NCBI GenBank assembly: GCA_028281235.1 | Contig: JANQKG010000002.1 | Coordinates: 1 to 64,000, forward strand | Direction: 5' to 3' | From: Afifellaceae bacterium | GTDB taxonomy: Bacteria; Pseudomonadota; Alphaproteobacteria; Rhizobiales; Afifellaceae | DNA: 64,000 nucleotides | The notes under the pieces: generated by a model | Seen by the model: only the letters and a program-made list of their open reading frames with translations | Databases searched by the model: none | What the model was told of the DNA's origin: nothing | Translations under genes and position numbers: made by a program | Part shown: positions 1 through 8,298 of the stretch, piece by piece | How positions within the stretch are numbered: position 1 is the first letter of the stretch | Layout of the letters: each line of letters begins with the position of its first letter

Positions 1-184
1 AGCGCCGGTAGTCGGGCGTGTCGGATTGGAACAGCGCGTTCAGCGAATGCGACGGCGTGTCGATGCGCGAGATGCCGAAGATCGCCAGCGCGCTGAGGCT
101 GATGATCAGCGCTAGTGCTATCCACGGCGCGCCGGCAGAGACATGGCCAAGCCGATGCAAACCCCAACCGAGCCTATGGACCAA
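1..184 (-). CDS. RND/MMPL-family exporter, N-terminal fragment
   Basis: Only the first 61 codons lie in the window; the gene runs off the left edge. The frame opens with TTG at 184, seven bases after a good AAGGAG. It shows a hydrophobic segment at about residues 21-38 and then the stretch LFQSDTPDYRR, which resembles the start of the first periplasmic domain in RND-superfamily exporters (HpnN-like or MMPL-type), where a phrase like LFRSDTPEYR follows the first membrane helix. Such proteins use the proton gradient to export lipids or hydrophobic compounds. It lies 96 bases downstream of the FAD oxidoreductase on the same strand and may be cotranscribed with it. The subfamily and substrate cannot be judged from so short a piece. 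Confidence 0.6.
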   Translation of the reverse strand, partial: MVHRLGWGLHRLGHVSAGAPWIALALIISLSALAIFGISRIDTPSHSLNALFQSDTPDYRR

Positions 185-280
185 TCCGCCTCTCCTTCTC
201 GCAACCGGGCACGCCGGTCGACACGCAGCCGGGCTCAGCGGATGCCTTTCGACACACCGAAGACAACAGCATCGTCGATC

Positions 281-1684
281 TCAGAATCTCAGTCCGGGCA
301 ACGGCCGTGACCCATCGAAGAAACGCGATAGCCGAAACGGCGTCAGGTCGATATCCGATTCGCCGGCCGTCGCAAGATCGGCCAACGCCTCCCCGGCCGC
401 CGGCGCCAAGCCGAAGCCGTGCCCGGAAAAGCCAGAGCCAATGACAAGGCCCGCGTGTTGCGGCACGGCCGATATCACAGGCAGCGCGTCGGGAGTGATG
501 TCCATGACGCCGGCCCAGCGCTGCTTGATGCGCGCGCCGTCAAAGATCGGAAATGCGCGCTGCAGGCGTTCAAGCGCGGCTGACATGCTTTCGGCTGCCA
601 GCGGCGGATTGAGCACGCGGCGGCGCTCATAGGGCCCGGTGCCGCCCATCCATTGCAGCGCCATGTCGCGCCAATCGCTCGCCGCAAGCCCAGAAAATCG
701 CGGGCGGACGTAGCTCTTCACAAAGCCCCATTCCTGCCGCAGGCCGCGGATGAAGTGCGAGGCGAAGCGGATCACGTCCGGACCGACCGGCAATTCCGCA
801 GCGCCCCCGTGGCCGACGAGATAGCTGCCGTCGCGCTGCCGACCGAAAGAAAAGCCATCGCCGAACACGCTCGTCTTCAGCGCCGCGGCGAGCGGCTCGG
901 TCGCGAGCACCGAAGACACGACCTTGATCATCGGCAGCGTCACGCCATGGGCACGGCAAAAGAGCGACGACCACGCACCGGCCGCAACGATCAGGCTTTG
1001 GCAGGCGATGCGGCCGTGCTCGGTGACGATGGCGGAGACACGGCCGGCCGTGGTTTCGAAGCCCTGCACGGCGCAATGCGTATAGATGCGTGCGCCAGCC
1101 TGCGCGGCGGCTGAGGCAATTTGCGCGACGGCGAGGTCCGGATCGGCGCGGCCGTCGCTGGGCATATGGAGCGCAAACGCCCAGTCCTGTTTCAGGTCGG
1201 GCAGAAGCTCAGCCAGCTCCGCCTTACTCAAAGGGCGCGCTAGATCCGCTGGCGGTGCATGGGTGTCGAGATAGGCTGTGTAACGCTCAGCCTGCTCGTC
1301 GGTTCGCGCGAGATAAACAATACCTGACGCATTGAACGGCAGCTGCGCGCCGGAATCGCTCGCATCCCGCCACATCCGCATGGCCTTCGCCGCCAGCGGT
1401 TGTTCGTGCATGTCGCGACCAACCTCCCGGCACCATCCCCAGCATCGCGTCGATTGTTCGCCGCCAAGCCGACCCTTTTCGAACACCGCCACCGAAAAGC
1501 CCCGCCGCGACAATCTGAGCGCTGCGAAGAGCCCGATGATGCCGCCACCGACAATCGCCACGTCGACGTGGCCGGGCTCGTTCGCCGGGTCCGATGCGGA
1601 AAGGAATCGCCGGTGCGAAACGTGTTGCGGCAGTGCGTTGCTTTCCAGGCCGCCCAGCCGGGCGAGCGCGGCGCCATCCCCCAA
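281..1684 (-). CDS. FAD-dependent oxidoreductase, DadA/glycine-oxidase (DAO) family
   Basis: A 467-residue protein with a dinucleotide-binding motif near residue 43 (VAIVGGGIIGLFAALRLSRR) and a family-typical second FAD motif near the C-terminus (GSGFSGHGFGLAPAAGEALADL). This arrangement is that of the DAO family, which oxidises D-amino acids, glycine, sarcosine or similar amines with a flavin. The start is the TTG at 1684 and is not strongly supported: there is a purine-rich GAGAGGG upstream at a long spacing, and about 40 residues precede the FAD motif. The substrate cannot be read from sequence. The gene is upstream of, and probably in one unit with, the exporter at the left edge. Confidence 0.8.
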   Translation of the reverse strand: MGDGAALARLGGLESNALPQHVSHRRFLSASDPANEPGHVDVAIVGGGIIGLFAALRLSRRGFSVAVFEKGRLGGEQSTRCWGWCREVGRDMHEQPLAAKAMRMWRDASDSGAQLPFNASGIVYLARTDEQAERYTAYLDTHAPPADLARPLSKAELAELLPDLKQDWAFALHMPSDGRADPDLAVAQIASAAAQAGARIYTHCAVQGFETTAGRVSAIVTEHGRIACQSLIVAAGAWSSLFCRAHGVTLPMIKVVSSVLATEPLAAALKTSVFGDGFSFGRQRDGSYLVGHGGAAELPVGPDVIRFASHFIRGLRQEWGFVKSYVRPRFSGLAASDWRDMALQWMGGTGPYERRRVLNPPLAAESMSAALERLQRAFPIFDGARIKQRWAGVMDITPDALPVISAVPQHAGLVIGSGFSGHGFGLAPAAGEALADLATAGESDIDLTPFRLSRFFDGSRPLPGLRF

Positions 1685-2045
1685 AGTGCCTGCCCTCTCG
1701 CGTTTCTTGTCGGGACGGCCTGCCGTTCGGTCGTTCCGGGCAGAGTGAACCTAACGCATAGGTCAAGGATTGGAAAATCACCGCAAGTTGCCGCGCGCGC
1801 CCGCTTTGGTTGGCAATGGGCGGTGGTCGGTTCGGCGGAAGCACGCTAATGACCGCCCGGCGGGCGCGACAAAAGGCGCGATGGCTTACGAAGGCGCGAT
1901 GCCTTGCGATCGGAACGAGACCCAACCAAATCTAGACGCGGCGTGTGCAAACAGCCGAAGCCGCGGCCGATCTGTTGTCGCGGAAGCGTTATGTTTCTTC
2001 ACTACGCCGGTTCGGATCATTGTACAAGCGATTCGCTGACAGGCG
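1685..2045. other. intergenic gap between divergent genes
   Basis: About 360 bases between the leftward oxidoreductase and rightward olsB. It must hold both promoters. I see no convincing -10/-35 pair, no RNA gene and no reading frame with coding character. No Pho-box pair (CTGTCAT repeats) is visible before olsB; only an isolated CTGACAG occurs just upstream. Confidence 0.5.
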
Positions 2046-3038
2046 TTGGGGATGAGCTGGCTTGACGTGACGCCATCGAACGGGCTGGGACGCAAACCGT
2101 TGAGAAGCGCCTTCGTGATGGGCCGGCGAATCCTGTCGCGGCCCACCTTCGGTCGGCGATTTGCGTGGCCTGCCCCCTCCAGTGAATTGTCGCTCGGTCG
2201 GCTTGGAGACCTCGAAGTACGGCTCGCCGCATCGGCCGCGGAAGTACGGCGCGCGCAGGCGCTGCGCTATCACGTCTTCTTCCAGGAGATGTCGGCGCGC
2301 AGCGACATGCGCACACGCCGGCTTTGCCGCGACACCGACCGCTTCGACCGTCTTTGCGACCACCTTCTTGTCATCGACCACGCCGTCACGGACCGCACAT
2401 TGCTGAAGCGCATGCCGCGAGTGGTCGGCACCTATCGTCTGCTGCGCGATGATGTGGCGCGTTTCAATGGCGGCTTCTACACAAGCGGCGAGTTTGACAT
2501 CGCGCCGCTCTTGAAGCGCAAGGCGTCGCACAGGTTCCTGGAGCTCGGACGCTCTTGTGTGCTGGCGCCCTATCGCAACAAGCGCACCGTGGAACTTCTT
2601 TGGCACGGCGCGTGGTCCTATGTGCTGGCCCACAGCATGGATGTGATGATCGGCTGCGCGAGCCTTGAGGGCACCGATCCGGATCGATTGGCGCATCAGC
2701 TCAGCTTTTTGCATCACCACGCGCGCGCGCCGGAGGATTGGCGGGTCCGCGCGCTTGACAGCCATTACGTGGAGATGAACCGGCTACCGGCGGAATCCAT
2801 CGACATGCGCGCCGCATTGCGGACCCTGCCGCCGCTGATCAAAGGCTATCTGCGCCTCGGCGCCTATGTCGGCGACGGGGCCGTCATCGACGAGCAGTTC
2901 GGCACGACGGATGTGTGCATCATCCTGCCGGTGTCGGCGATCCAGTCGCGCTATGTCGACCATTACGGCGCCGACGCCAGCCGCTACGCGGTCAAAGCCG
3001 AGAAGTCGACACGCGACGCGCCTCTCGCCGCCGCCTGA
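2046..3038 (+). CDS. olsB: L-ornithine N-acyltransferase (GNAT-like, ornithine lipid synthesis)
   Basis: A 330-residue protein whose core begins near residue 60 with LRLGxLEVRLA-like sequence followed by the family signature RRAQALRYHVFFQEM, as in OlsB and hemolysin-like acyltransferases. OlsB moves a 3-hydroxyacyl chain from acyl carrier protein to the alpha-amino group of ornithine, giving lyso-ornithine lipid; OlsA, the second enzyme, is not in the window. The protein is slightly longer than typical OlsB because of an N-terminal extension of about 45 basic residues, so a later start is possible. Its 3' end overlaps the convergent smr gene by 47 bases. In rhizobia the gene is linked to phosphate limitation, but no Pho box is visible here. 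Confidence 0.82.
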   Translation: MGMSWLDVTPSNGLGRKPLRSAFVMGRRILSRPTFGRRFAWPAPSSELSLGRLGDLEVRLAASAAEVRRAQALRYHVFFQEMSARSDMRTRRLCRDTDRFDRLCDHLLVIDHAVTDRTLLKRMPRVVGTYRLLRDDVARFNGGFYTSGEFDIAPLLKRKASHRFLELGRSCVLAPYRNKRTVELLWHGAWSYVLAHSMDVMIGCASLEGTDPDRLAHQLSFLHHHARAPEDWRVRALDSHYVEMNRLPAESIDMRAALRTLPPLIKGYLRLGAYVGDGAVIDEQFGTTDVCIILPVSAIQSRYVDHYGADASRYAVKAEKSTRDAPLAAA

Positions 3039-3564
3039 CCCGCACATAAAGCGCGCCGTCGCCGCCATGGCGGCGGCCGGCCGGCTCAAACCCAACGACG
3101 AGATGCCTAAGGTCCGGGCGCGCCAGCCACGCCGGAACCGATTGCCTGAGCACGCCGCGGCCTTCGCCGTTGCCCTTGCCGGTGACGACAAGCACGACGC
3201 GATGGCCGCGCGCTTGGGCATGGTGCAGAAATGTCTGAAGCCGTGCGAACGCCCGCTCCTGCCGCATGCCGTGAAGATCGATGCGCGCGTCGATCTCAAC
3301 CAGCCCTCGCACCAGGCGACGGCGGGTCCGCTCCTGCAACGGCGCCAGCGCCGGCGGACGTTTTGCAGGCGCTGACACATTCACCTTTGGTGATGACGCC
3401 GGTCGCTTGGCGCGCGTCTCGCTCACGCTTTTTGGTTTGCGAGGCGCTGTCACGGCGGCCGCGCTTGGACGCGCCTTCGCCATCTTCTTCTTGCTAAGCG
3501 GCTGGACCGTCTCGCTGAGGCGCTCCCATAGCGCGCGCTCTTCGTCCGTCAGCTTGCGGGTCAT
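2992..3564 (-). CDS. Smr domain protein
   Basis: A 190-residue protein. The first 90 residues are basic, low in complexity and probably disordered. The C-terminal half carries the Smr domain: IDLHGMRQERAFARL followed by VVLVVTGKG, the LDxHG- and TGxG-like motifs of the family. Smr domains occur in MutS2 and in stand-alone proteins with nuclease activity on nucleic acids; the role of the stand-alone alphaproteobacterial form is not settled. Its start ATG overlaps the mltA stop by four bases, which indicates translational coupling. The timA-mltA-smr order is usual in Rhizobiales. Confidence 0.85.
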   Translation of the reverse strand: MTRKLTDEERALWERLSETVQPLSKKKMAKARPSAAAVTAPRKPKSVSETRAKRPASSPKVNVSAPAKRPPALAPLQERTRRRLVRGLVEIDARIDLHGMRQERAFARLQTFLHHAQARGHRVVLVVTGKGNGEGRGVLRQSVPAWLARPDLRHLVVGFEPAGRRHGGDGALYVRVRRRREARRVSTSRL

Positions 3565-4646
3565 GCTGCGTCAACCGCCTTCGGCATCAGGACAGTCATC
3601 GACGCCGCGTGCCGGATGCCGCCGGCGACCGACCCCGCCGCTTGCCCTGAGCCGACAAAGATGTCGCCGCGCGCCGGTCCGACAATGGCCGAACCCGTAT
3701 CGTGAGCGATCACGAGCCGGCGGAAGGGCTTCCCCGTTTCGTCGATCGTCAGGCTGGTGGCCTCAACCCAGATCGGAGTGTGGAAGGTGTGAAGCATGCG
3801 ATCAATTGCAAGAGAGCGACCAGGACAAAGCGGAATGCCGGCGACGCCGATTGGGCCGTCGGCGGCGTCGGCTTCGGTTTGCCTGAAGAAGATGAAGGAG
3901 CGGTTTTCCTGCATCAGCCCCTTCGCCGCAGCCGGATGCGCCTTCAGCCAGGCTTCCAGCCCGTCCTTGTCGGCCGCGTCCTTCGACAGGATATTGCGCT
4001 CCACCGCCAAGCGTCCGATCGACGTGTAGGCGTGGCCGGATTTGCCGTCGTAGCCGACGCGCAGGATACGGCCGTCTTGAAGCCGCAACCGCGCGGAGCC
4101 CTGCACATGGATGAAGAACGCCTCGACCGGATCGGCGAGCCAGGCAAGCTCAAGGCCGCGTCCGGCGAGCGCGCCGGCTTCAATCGCCGCGCGATCATGG
4201 TAGGCGACGATACGATCTTCATGCCGGCGCCCGAATTCTATTTCGGGGTTCCAGTCGGGCGGCCGTTCCGACGCAGCAATCTCGATCAGGTCGTCGGGAC
4301 GCCGGTAGAGCGGAGTATCGAAGGCATCGGTTCGCGTCAGGCTCGCGGCCACTTCGGGCTCATAGTACCCGGTGACGAAGCCGGATGGCGTGCCATCGAT
4401 TTCGATGCGATGCGGGGCGAAATAGCGCTCAAAGAACGCGCGCGCTGCGTCACGCCCGCCGTGGCTTAGATGACGGGCGGCGCGTGCAGCTTCTCTGAGC
4501 GCAGCACCATCGATACCAAGCTGGCGTGTCTTCGGCGGTGCCTTCTCCATACGGCTGACGCCGGCCAGGAAAGCATCGAGAGCCGCCTCATGTGCGTCGG
4601 CGTTCCACCCGGCAATCTCGGAGAAAGGAGTCGCGCGAAGAATCAC
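3561..4646 (-). CDS. mltA: membrane-bound lytic murein transglycosylase A, possibly lacking its export signal
   Basis: The 361-residue product matches MltA. It has the MltA core (residues about 100-240, with VTGYYEPE and FFIHVQGSARL) and the C-terminal 3D domain with its aspartates (AHDTGSAIVGPARGDIFVGSG). The enzyme cleaves peptidoglycan glycan strands to 1,6-anhydro ends and should act outside the inner membrane. The only usable start is GTG at 4646, with no Shine-Dalgarno. No signal peptide or lipobox is present. Nine bases further up the frame is closed by a TAG that lies inside a repeat element. The original N-terminus may have been lost to that repeat, or the protein may be exported in another way. 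Confidence 0.85.
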   Translation of the reverse strand: MILRATPFSEIAGWNADAHEAALDAFLAGVSRMEKAPPKTRQLGIDGAALREAARAARHLSHGGRDAARAFFERYFAPHRIEIDGTPSGFVTGYYEPEVAASLTRTDAFDTPLYRRPDDLIEIAASERPPDWNPEIEFGRRHEDRIVAYHDRAAIEAGALAGRGLELAWLADPVEAFFIHVQGSARLRLQDGRILRVGYDGKSGHAYTSIGRLAVERNILSKDAADKDGLEAWLKAHPAAAKGLMQENRSFIFFRQTEADAADGPIGVAGIPLCPGRSLAIDRMLHTFHTPIWVEATSLTIDETGKPFRRLVIAHDTGSAIVGPARGDIFVGSGQAAGSVAGGIRHAASMTVLMPKAVDAA

Positions 4647-4655
4647 GCTGAAGGT

Positions 4656-4800
4656 CTAGAGCCTTATCCATTCTGATTGAATCAGAACGGAGGCTCTATG
4701 TCTTTGCTGGAGCATGATCTTTATCCGACCTTGCTTCGCCCGCCGAAGCGGGCTTCGCGAAGGCGGGAACCGGTATCCACTTTTCGGGATCATGCTCTAG
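4656..4800. repeat. composite palindromic intergenic element, copy E1
   Basis: The element runs from CTAG to CTAG and fills the whole gap between timA and mltA. Its left part is a hairpin (GAGCC...TTCTGATT-gA-ATCAGAA...GGCTC, 4659-4698). Its right part has the arms GAGCATGATC (4710-4719) and GATCATGCTC (4788-4797) around a further G+C-rich internal hairpin. The same two modules recur at 36418-36519 and 42872-42977, and single modules at 37353, 51180 and 31397. Sequences of this kind are common dispersed repeats in Rhizobiales. Confidence 0.85.
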
Positions 4801-4802
4801 CG

Positions 4803-5501
4803 TCAGACCGCCTCGGTGGCGACGAGCTTCCAGTTCGGATCACGGGAGCTGAGGTCGCGGGCGAATGTCCACGCGTCGCGAATGGTCTGAACGTCGGTGG
4901 GATCGCCCTCAATCACCCGGCCCTCTTTGTCGCGGGTGCAGTTGATCAGCTCAGCGACGAAACGCACCGAGACATGCGCAGAGCGGCCCTCCAGGCCGGC
5001 GGCCGTGATCTTGGATTCCTCAATGCCGACGAAAGTCAGCTCAGTGGCCTCTCCCCTGCCCTCACGCTCGGTGATGGCGGACACGAAGCCCTCATACACG
5101 TCGTTCGCCAGCAAACTCTTCAGGGACGCTCGGTCGCCCTGCGCGAACGCCGTCACAATCATCTCATAGGCGACGCGCGCACCGGCCAGGAAGTGCTCCG
5201 GCTCAAAGTCCGGCGTCGCCTTCGACAGCGCCACCAGCCCGTCATGCGCCGGCGTGCCCGGCGTGGCGTATTTAGCAAGCGGCTCCAGGTCGACGGAATC
5301 TGCTGGTGTCGCGGAGCCATGCTCGCGCGGCGGCAGGGACACCACATTGTCATTGCGGGCGCCGGCCGGCGGCTTGACGTTCGGGTCAAACGGAGACGGC
5401 TCATTGCCGGTACGACGGCCGAGCACGCTGCCAAGCCGCATGAATATGACGACCGCAATGATCAGAAAAATGATGGAATAGACGTCAAAAAACCCGCTCA
5501 T
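4803..5501 (-). CDS. Tim44/TimA-family membrane-anchored protein
   Basis: A 232-residue protein with one N-terminal membrane segment (residues about 7-22, YSIIFLIIAVVIFMRLG), a proline-rich linker, and a C-terminal Tim44-like domain (residues about 85-230) ending in WTFARDLSSRDPNWKLVATEA, a phrase typical of the family. Bacterial TimA resembles the mitochondrial Tim44 C-terminal domain, which binds membranes and presequence-translocase parts; its bacterial function is not well defined. It is the first gene of the timA-mltA-smr unit. The start ATG at 5501 places the membrane segment directly at the N-terminus. Confidence 0.85.
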   Translation of the reverse strand: MSGFFDVYSIIFLIIAVVIFMRLGSVLGRRTGNEPSPFDPNVKPPAGARNDNVVSLPPREHGSATPADSVDLEPLAKYATPGTPAHDGLVALSKATPDFEPEHFLAGARVAYEMIVTAFAQGDRASLKSLLANDVYEGFVSAITEREGRGEATELTFVGIEESKITAAGLEGRSAHVSVRFVAELINCTRDKEGRVIEGDPTDVQTIRDAWTFARDLSSRDPNWKLVATEAV

Positions 5502-5669
5502 GCCTAGAATCGGCTCGCAGTTCCGGAGGCGCCGAGCCTTGGCGGCGCCTTACACCGGGCAATGTAAGCAGCTTTCGCGGTAAGTCCAGGGATGGCATGC
5601 CGAATCCTTGGCGGGATTTGCGTTGCAGTCTCAGCCCACCGCCCCATATCACGGGCCACAGGAGCAGCC

Positions 5670-6155
5670 ATGCGTATTCCCTTCTCCCTCGTCTTTCTCG
5701 TCTTCGTCCTGGTGGAGATCGCCTTGTTTATCATGGTGGGCGGCGCCATCGGCGTGCTGGCCACGCTGGGCCTGGTGCTTTTCGGCATGATTGCCGGCGT
5801 GTTGCTTCTGCGCTGGCATGGCGTGGCGGCGCTTTCGCGGGCGCGGGCGGAAATGGAGGCCGGGCGGCCGCCGGCGCGACAACTCGCGCAGGGCGCAGCA
5901 CTCGCCGCAGCCACGCTTCTGATCGTTCTGCCCGGCTTTCTGACCGATCTGATCGGCGTGCTCCTCTTCGTGCCCCAGGTGCGCGGCGCGTTGTCGGACT
6001 GGGTGCGGCGGCGGGTGCCGGTCACCACGAAGACAGCGACGCAATCACGCCCGCGGCCGGCTTCCGGGCCGGTCGTTGAGCTCGATCAGAGCGAATATGA
6101 CGCAGCCCCGCGGCCCGACAGCCCCTGGCGACAAGACCGCGAGTCAGGGGCGTAG
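5670..6155 (+). CDS. fxsA: FxsA family membrane protein
   Basis: A 161-residue protein. The frame is open further upstream, but the ATG at 5670 is preceded by CAGGAG and starts directly with the first membrane helix, so I use it. Hydrophobic segments lie at about residues 5-28, 28-48 and 73-95. The phrase LPGFLTDLIGVLLFVPQVR is the FxsA signature. FxsA is an inner-membrane protein named in E. coli for relieving phage T7 exclusion by the F plasmid; its normal role is unknown. It precedes secB as in other alphaproteobacteria, although two hairpin repeats now separate them. Confidence 0.88.
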   Translation: MRIPFSLVFLVFVLVEIALFIMVGGAIGVLATLGLVLFGMIAGVLLLRWHGVAALSRARAEMEAGRPPARQLAQGAALAAATLLIVLPGFLTDLIGVLLFVPQVRGALSDWVRRRVPVTTKTATQSRPRPASGPVVELDQSEYDAAPRPDSPWRQDRESGA

Positions 6156-6174
6156 ATTGTTCGCTCCCTCCGTG

Positions 6175-6251
6175 CTAGTGGATTGTTTCAGACATTTGAC
6201 ACCCACCAGCGGCACATCCTTCATCAAATGTCTGAAACCCAAACACACTAG
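6175..6251. repeat. CTAGTG/CACTAG hairpin element H1
   Basis: A 77-base element starting with CTAGTG and ending with CACTAG. The arms GTTTCAGACATTTGA (6185-6199) and TCAAATGTCTGAAAC (6224-6238) pair perfectly over 15 bases around a loop of about 24 bases. It belongs to a five-member family in this window (H1-H5). Confidence 0.85.
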
Positions 6252-6264
6252 AACCCGTTGATTC

Positions 6265-6341
6265 CTGGTGGTCCTTTTGACCGGAACGTTTGCCTTCTGA
6301 GTTACTGCACGGGGATGCAAACGTTCCGGTTGGACCACTAG
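6265..6341. repeat. CTAGTG/CACTAG hairpin element H2
   Basis: Another 77-base element, 13 bases after H1. The left end is CTGGTG, one base off the family end; the right end is CACTAG. The arms ACCGGAACGTTTGC (6280-6293) and GCAAACGTTCCGGT (6317-6330) are perfectly complementary, and an outer TGGTCC/GGACCA also pairs. The stem sequence is unlike that of H1. It ends 29 bases before the secB start codon and would lie in the secB leader if transcription begins upstream. Confidence 0.85.
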
Positions 6342-6370
6342 ACGAGCGACGAACAACAGGGGCGCATCGT

Positions 6371-6886
6371 ATGGCTGAAACAAGCAACAATGGCGGGGAC
6401 GCCGCGCCGGCGGGGTCTCAAACCGCCCAGCAGCAGCCCGGAATCCATGTCCTCGGCCAGTACATCAAGGATCTCTCCTTTGAGAACCCCGGCGCGCCGC
6501 ACTCCATGCGGCCGACCGACAAAGCGCCCAAGCTCGACGTTAACGTCAACGTCAATGCCAGGCCGCATTCTGAAACCGAAGTTGAGGTCGAGCTGAAGCT
6601 TGACGCCAAAGCGACGCGGGGCAGCGACACGCTGTTCATCGTCGAGGTGACCTATGCCGGGGTGTTTCAGGTCCATAACGTGCCCAAGGAGCACACCCAG
6701 CCCATTCTGCTGATTGAGTGCCCTCGCCTGCTCTTCCCCTTCGCGCGGCAGATCGTCGCCGATGCGACCCGTCAGGGCGGCTTCCCGCCGCTGATGATCG
6801 ACCCGGTGGATTTTGCGGCGCTTTATCGCCAGCGCGTGGCGCAGGCGAACGTGCAGCAGGCCGCCGCCAGCCCGCAGCAGGCCTAA
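6371..6886 (+). CDS. secB: protein-export chaperone SecB
   Basis: A 171-residue protein, starting at ATG 6371 because the conserved region (IHVLGQYIKDLSFENPGAP) begins about 20 residues later; the open frame upstream lies in a repeat. The other SecB features follow: a beta-strand-rich core with ELKLDAKA, VEVTYAGVFQV and the CPRLLFPFARQIVADATRQGGFPPLMIDPVDFAALY block that contributes to the tetramer and client groove. SecB keeps preproteins unfolded in the cytoplasm and passes them to SecA. The gene is convergent with dnaQ and keeps the usual alphaproteobacterial position between fxsA and dnaQ. Confidence 0.95.
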   Translation: MAETSNNGGDAAPAGSQTAQQQPGIHVLGQYIKDLSFENPGAPHSMRPTDKAPKLDVNVNVNARPHSETEVEVELKLDAKATRGSDTLFIVEVTYAGVFQVHNVPKEHTQPILLIECPRLLFPFARQIVADATRQGGFPPLMIDPVDFAALYRQRVAQANVQQAAASPQQA

Positions 6887-6932
6887 CGGCCAACACAAGG
6901 CCGCTCCCGGCCGCAATCCTTCGGGCTGCGCC

Positions 6933-7643
6933 CTAAGGCGTCCTCGCCTCGCCCGCTCCGCGATAGCGGTTCCAGAGCGGGTCGGAGCCGAGCTCGGACA
7001 GAAACGCTTCATGCGCCGCAACGTCCTCGGGCGTCAGCCGCGGCGCCAGCGGGCGCGGGCGCGCCCCCGCCTCCCCGATTGTCGCCACGCCAGCACTGAC
7101 GGAACCAATCGACGCGAGCTCCAGCGTCGCCTGGCGTCCGCCGATCAGCTCCAGATAGACTTCGGCAAGGATCTCCGAATCAAGCAGCGCGCCGTGCTTG
7201 GTGCGCGCACTGTTGTCGATGCCGTAGCGCGCGCAAAGGGCATCAAGATTGTTAGGCCCATTGGGGTGACGGCGTCGCGCCAGAAGAAGCGTGTCGACAA
7301 ACCGGTCGGCCTCGATCGGCGCGCGGCCGCAAAGGCCGAGCTCCATATTGATGAAGTCGCGGTCGAAGCCAGCATTGTGCGCCACCAGAACGCTGTCGCC
7401 GAGGAACGTGACGAGTTCGTCGGCGATCGCTTCAAATGGCGGCTGGTCGCGCAGGAACGCATCGGTCAATCCGTGGACATTGACAGCATCGGCAGCCACG
7501 GCGCGGCCCGGATTGATGTATTTGTGAAACGTCCGGCCGGTGGAGATGTGGTTGAGAAGCTCCACGCAGCCGACCTCAATGACCCGGTCGCCATTGTTGC
7601 AATCAAGGCCAGTGGTTTCCGTATCGATGACGATCTCGCGCAT
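6933..7643 (-). CDS. dnaQ: DNA polymerase III epsilon subunit (3'-5' proofreading exonuclease)
   Basis: A 236-residue protein with the DEDDh exonuclease motifs: ExoI MREIVIDTETTG at the very start, ExoII HNAGFDRDFINME, and ExoIII HGALLDSEILAEVY. I start it at ATG 7643 because the catalytic ExoI motif begins there in the family; 12 more codons are open upstream but are not conserved in type. The protein proofreads for the replicative polymerase and binds the alpha subunit through its C-terminal tail. It is the last gene of the leftward ppsR-maf-aroE-coaE-dnaQ run leading away from the probable origin. Confidence 0.95.
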   Translation of the reverse strand: MREIVIDTETTGLDCNNGDRVIEVGCVELLNHISTGRTFHKYINPGRAVAADAVNVHGLTDAFLRDQPPFEAIADELVTFLGDSVLVAHNAGFDRDFINMELGLCGRAPIEADRFVDTLLLARRRHPNGPNNLDALCARYGIDNSARTKHGALLDSEILAEVYLELIGGRQATLELASIGSVSAGVATIGEAGARPRPLAPRLTPEDVAAHEAFLSELGSDPLWNRYRGAGEARTP

Positions 7644-7707
7644 GGCGCTTTTTTTGTGTGTGTTCGCCGGCATTTGCAAGCTCGCGTCCCCATGTGCCTA
7701 GGGACAG

Positions 7708-8295
7708 TCAGCGCGTCATCGCAAGCGCGTAAAGAATAGCCGCGACCTGGCGGCGCGCCGTTTCAAAGCCGTGGCCGGAATCGACCAGGAAATGCGCCCG
7801 CCGGCGCTTGTCCTTGTCCGGCACCTGGCGCGCCAGAAGCGACGCGAATTTCTCTTCCGTCATGCCCGATCGTGCCATGACACGCGCACGCTGGATTTCA
7901 GAATCGGCCGTGACCACGACGATCACGTCGACGCGTTCTGATCCGCCGGCCTCAAACAGAAGCGGCACATCGACCAACACGATGCGATGACCCGCAGCGC
8001 GCATCTCAGCGCGGAAGGCATCCTCACTCCTTCGCACCAGCGGATGGACGATCGCCTCCAGCCGCGCCAGCGCATCGGAATCACCGACGACGCGTTCGGC
8101 AAGACGCGCACGATCGACAACACCTTCGACAGTGACGCCCGGAAATGCTGCTTCCAATGCCGGCGCTGCCTCGCCGGCATAGAGCCGATGCACGGCGGCG
8201 TCGGCATCGTGCACAGGCACGCCGCGTTCGGCGAACATGGAGGCGGCGGTCGTCTTGCCCGTGCCGATGGAGCCGGTCAGCCCGATCACGCGCAT
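7708..8295 (-). CDS. coaE: dephospho-CoA kinase
   Basis: A 195-residue P-loop kinase. The Walker A motif lies at residues 7-15 (GLTGSIGTGKTTAAS), followed by HDADAAVHRLY and, further on, the VDVPLLFE and VVTADSEIQRARVMAR segments typical of CoaE. It phosphorylates dephospho-CoA with ATP, the last step of coenzyme A synthesis. The start codon is only three bases from the aroE stop, so it is in the same operon. The length is normal. Confidence 0.95.
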   Translation of the reverse strand: MRVIGLTGSIGTGKTTAASMFAERGVPVHDADAAVHRLYAGEAAPALEAAFPGVTVEGVVDRARLAERVVGDSDALARLEAIVHPLVRRSEDAFRAEMRAAGHRIVLVDVPLLFEAGGSERVDVIVVVTADSEIQRARVMARSGMTEEKFASLLARQVPDKDKRRRAHFLVDSGHGFETARRQVAAILYALAMTR

Positions 8296-8298
8296 CCT

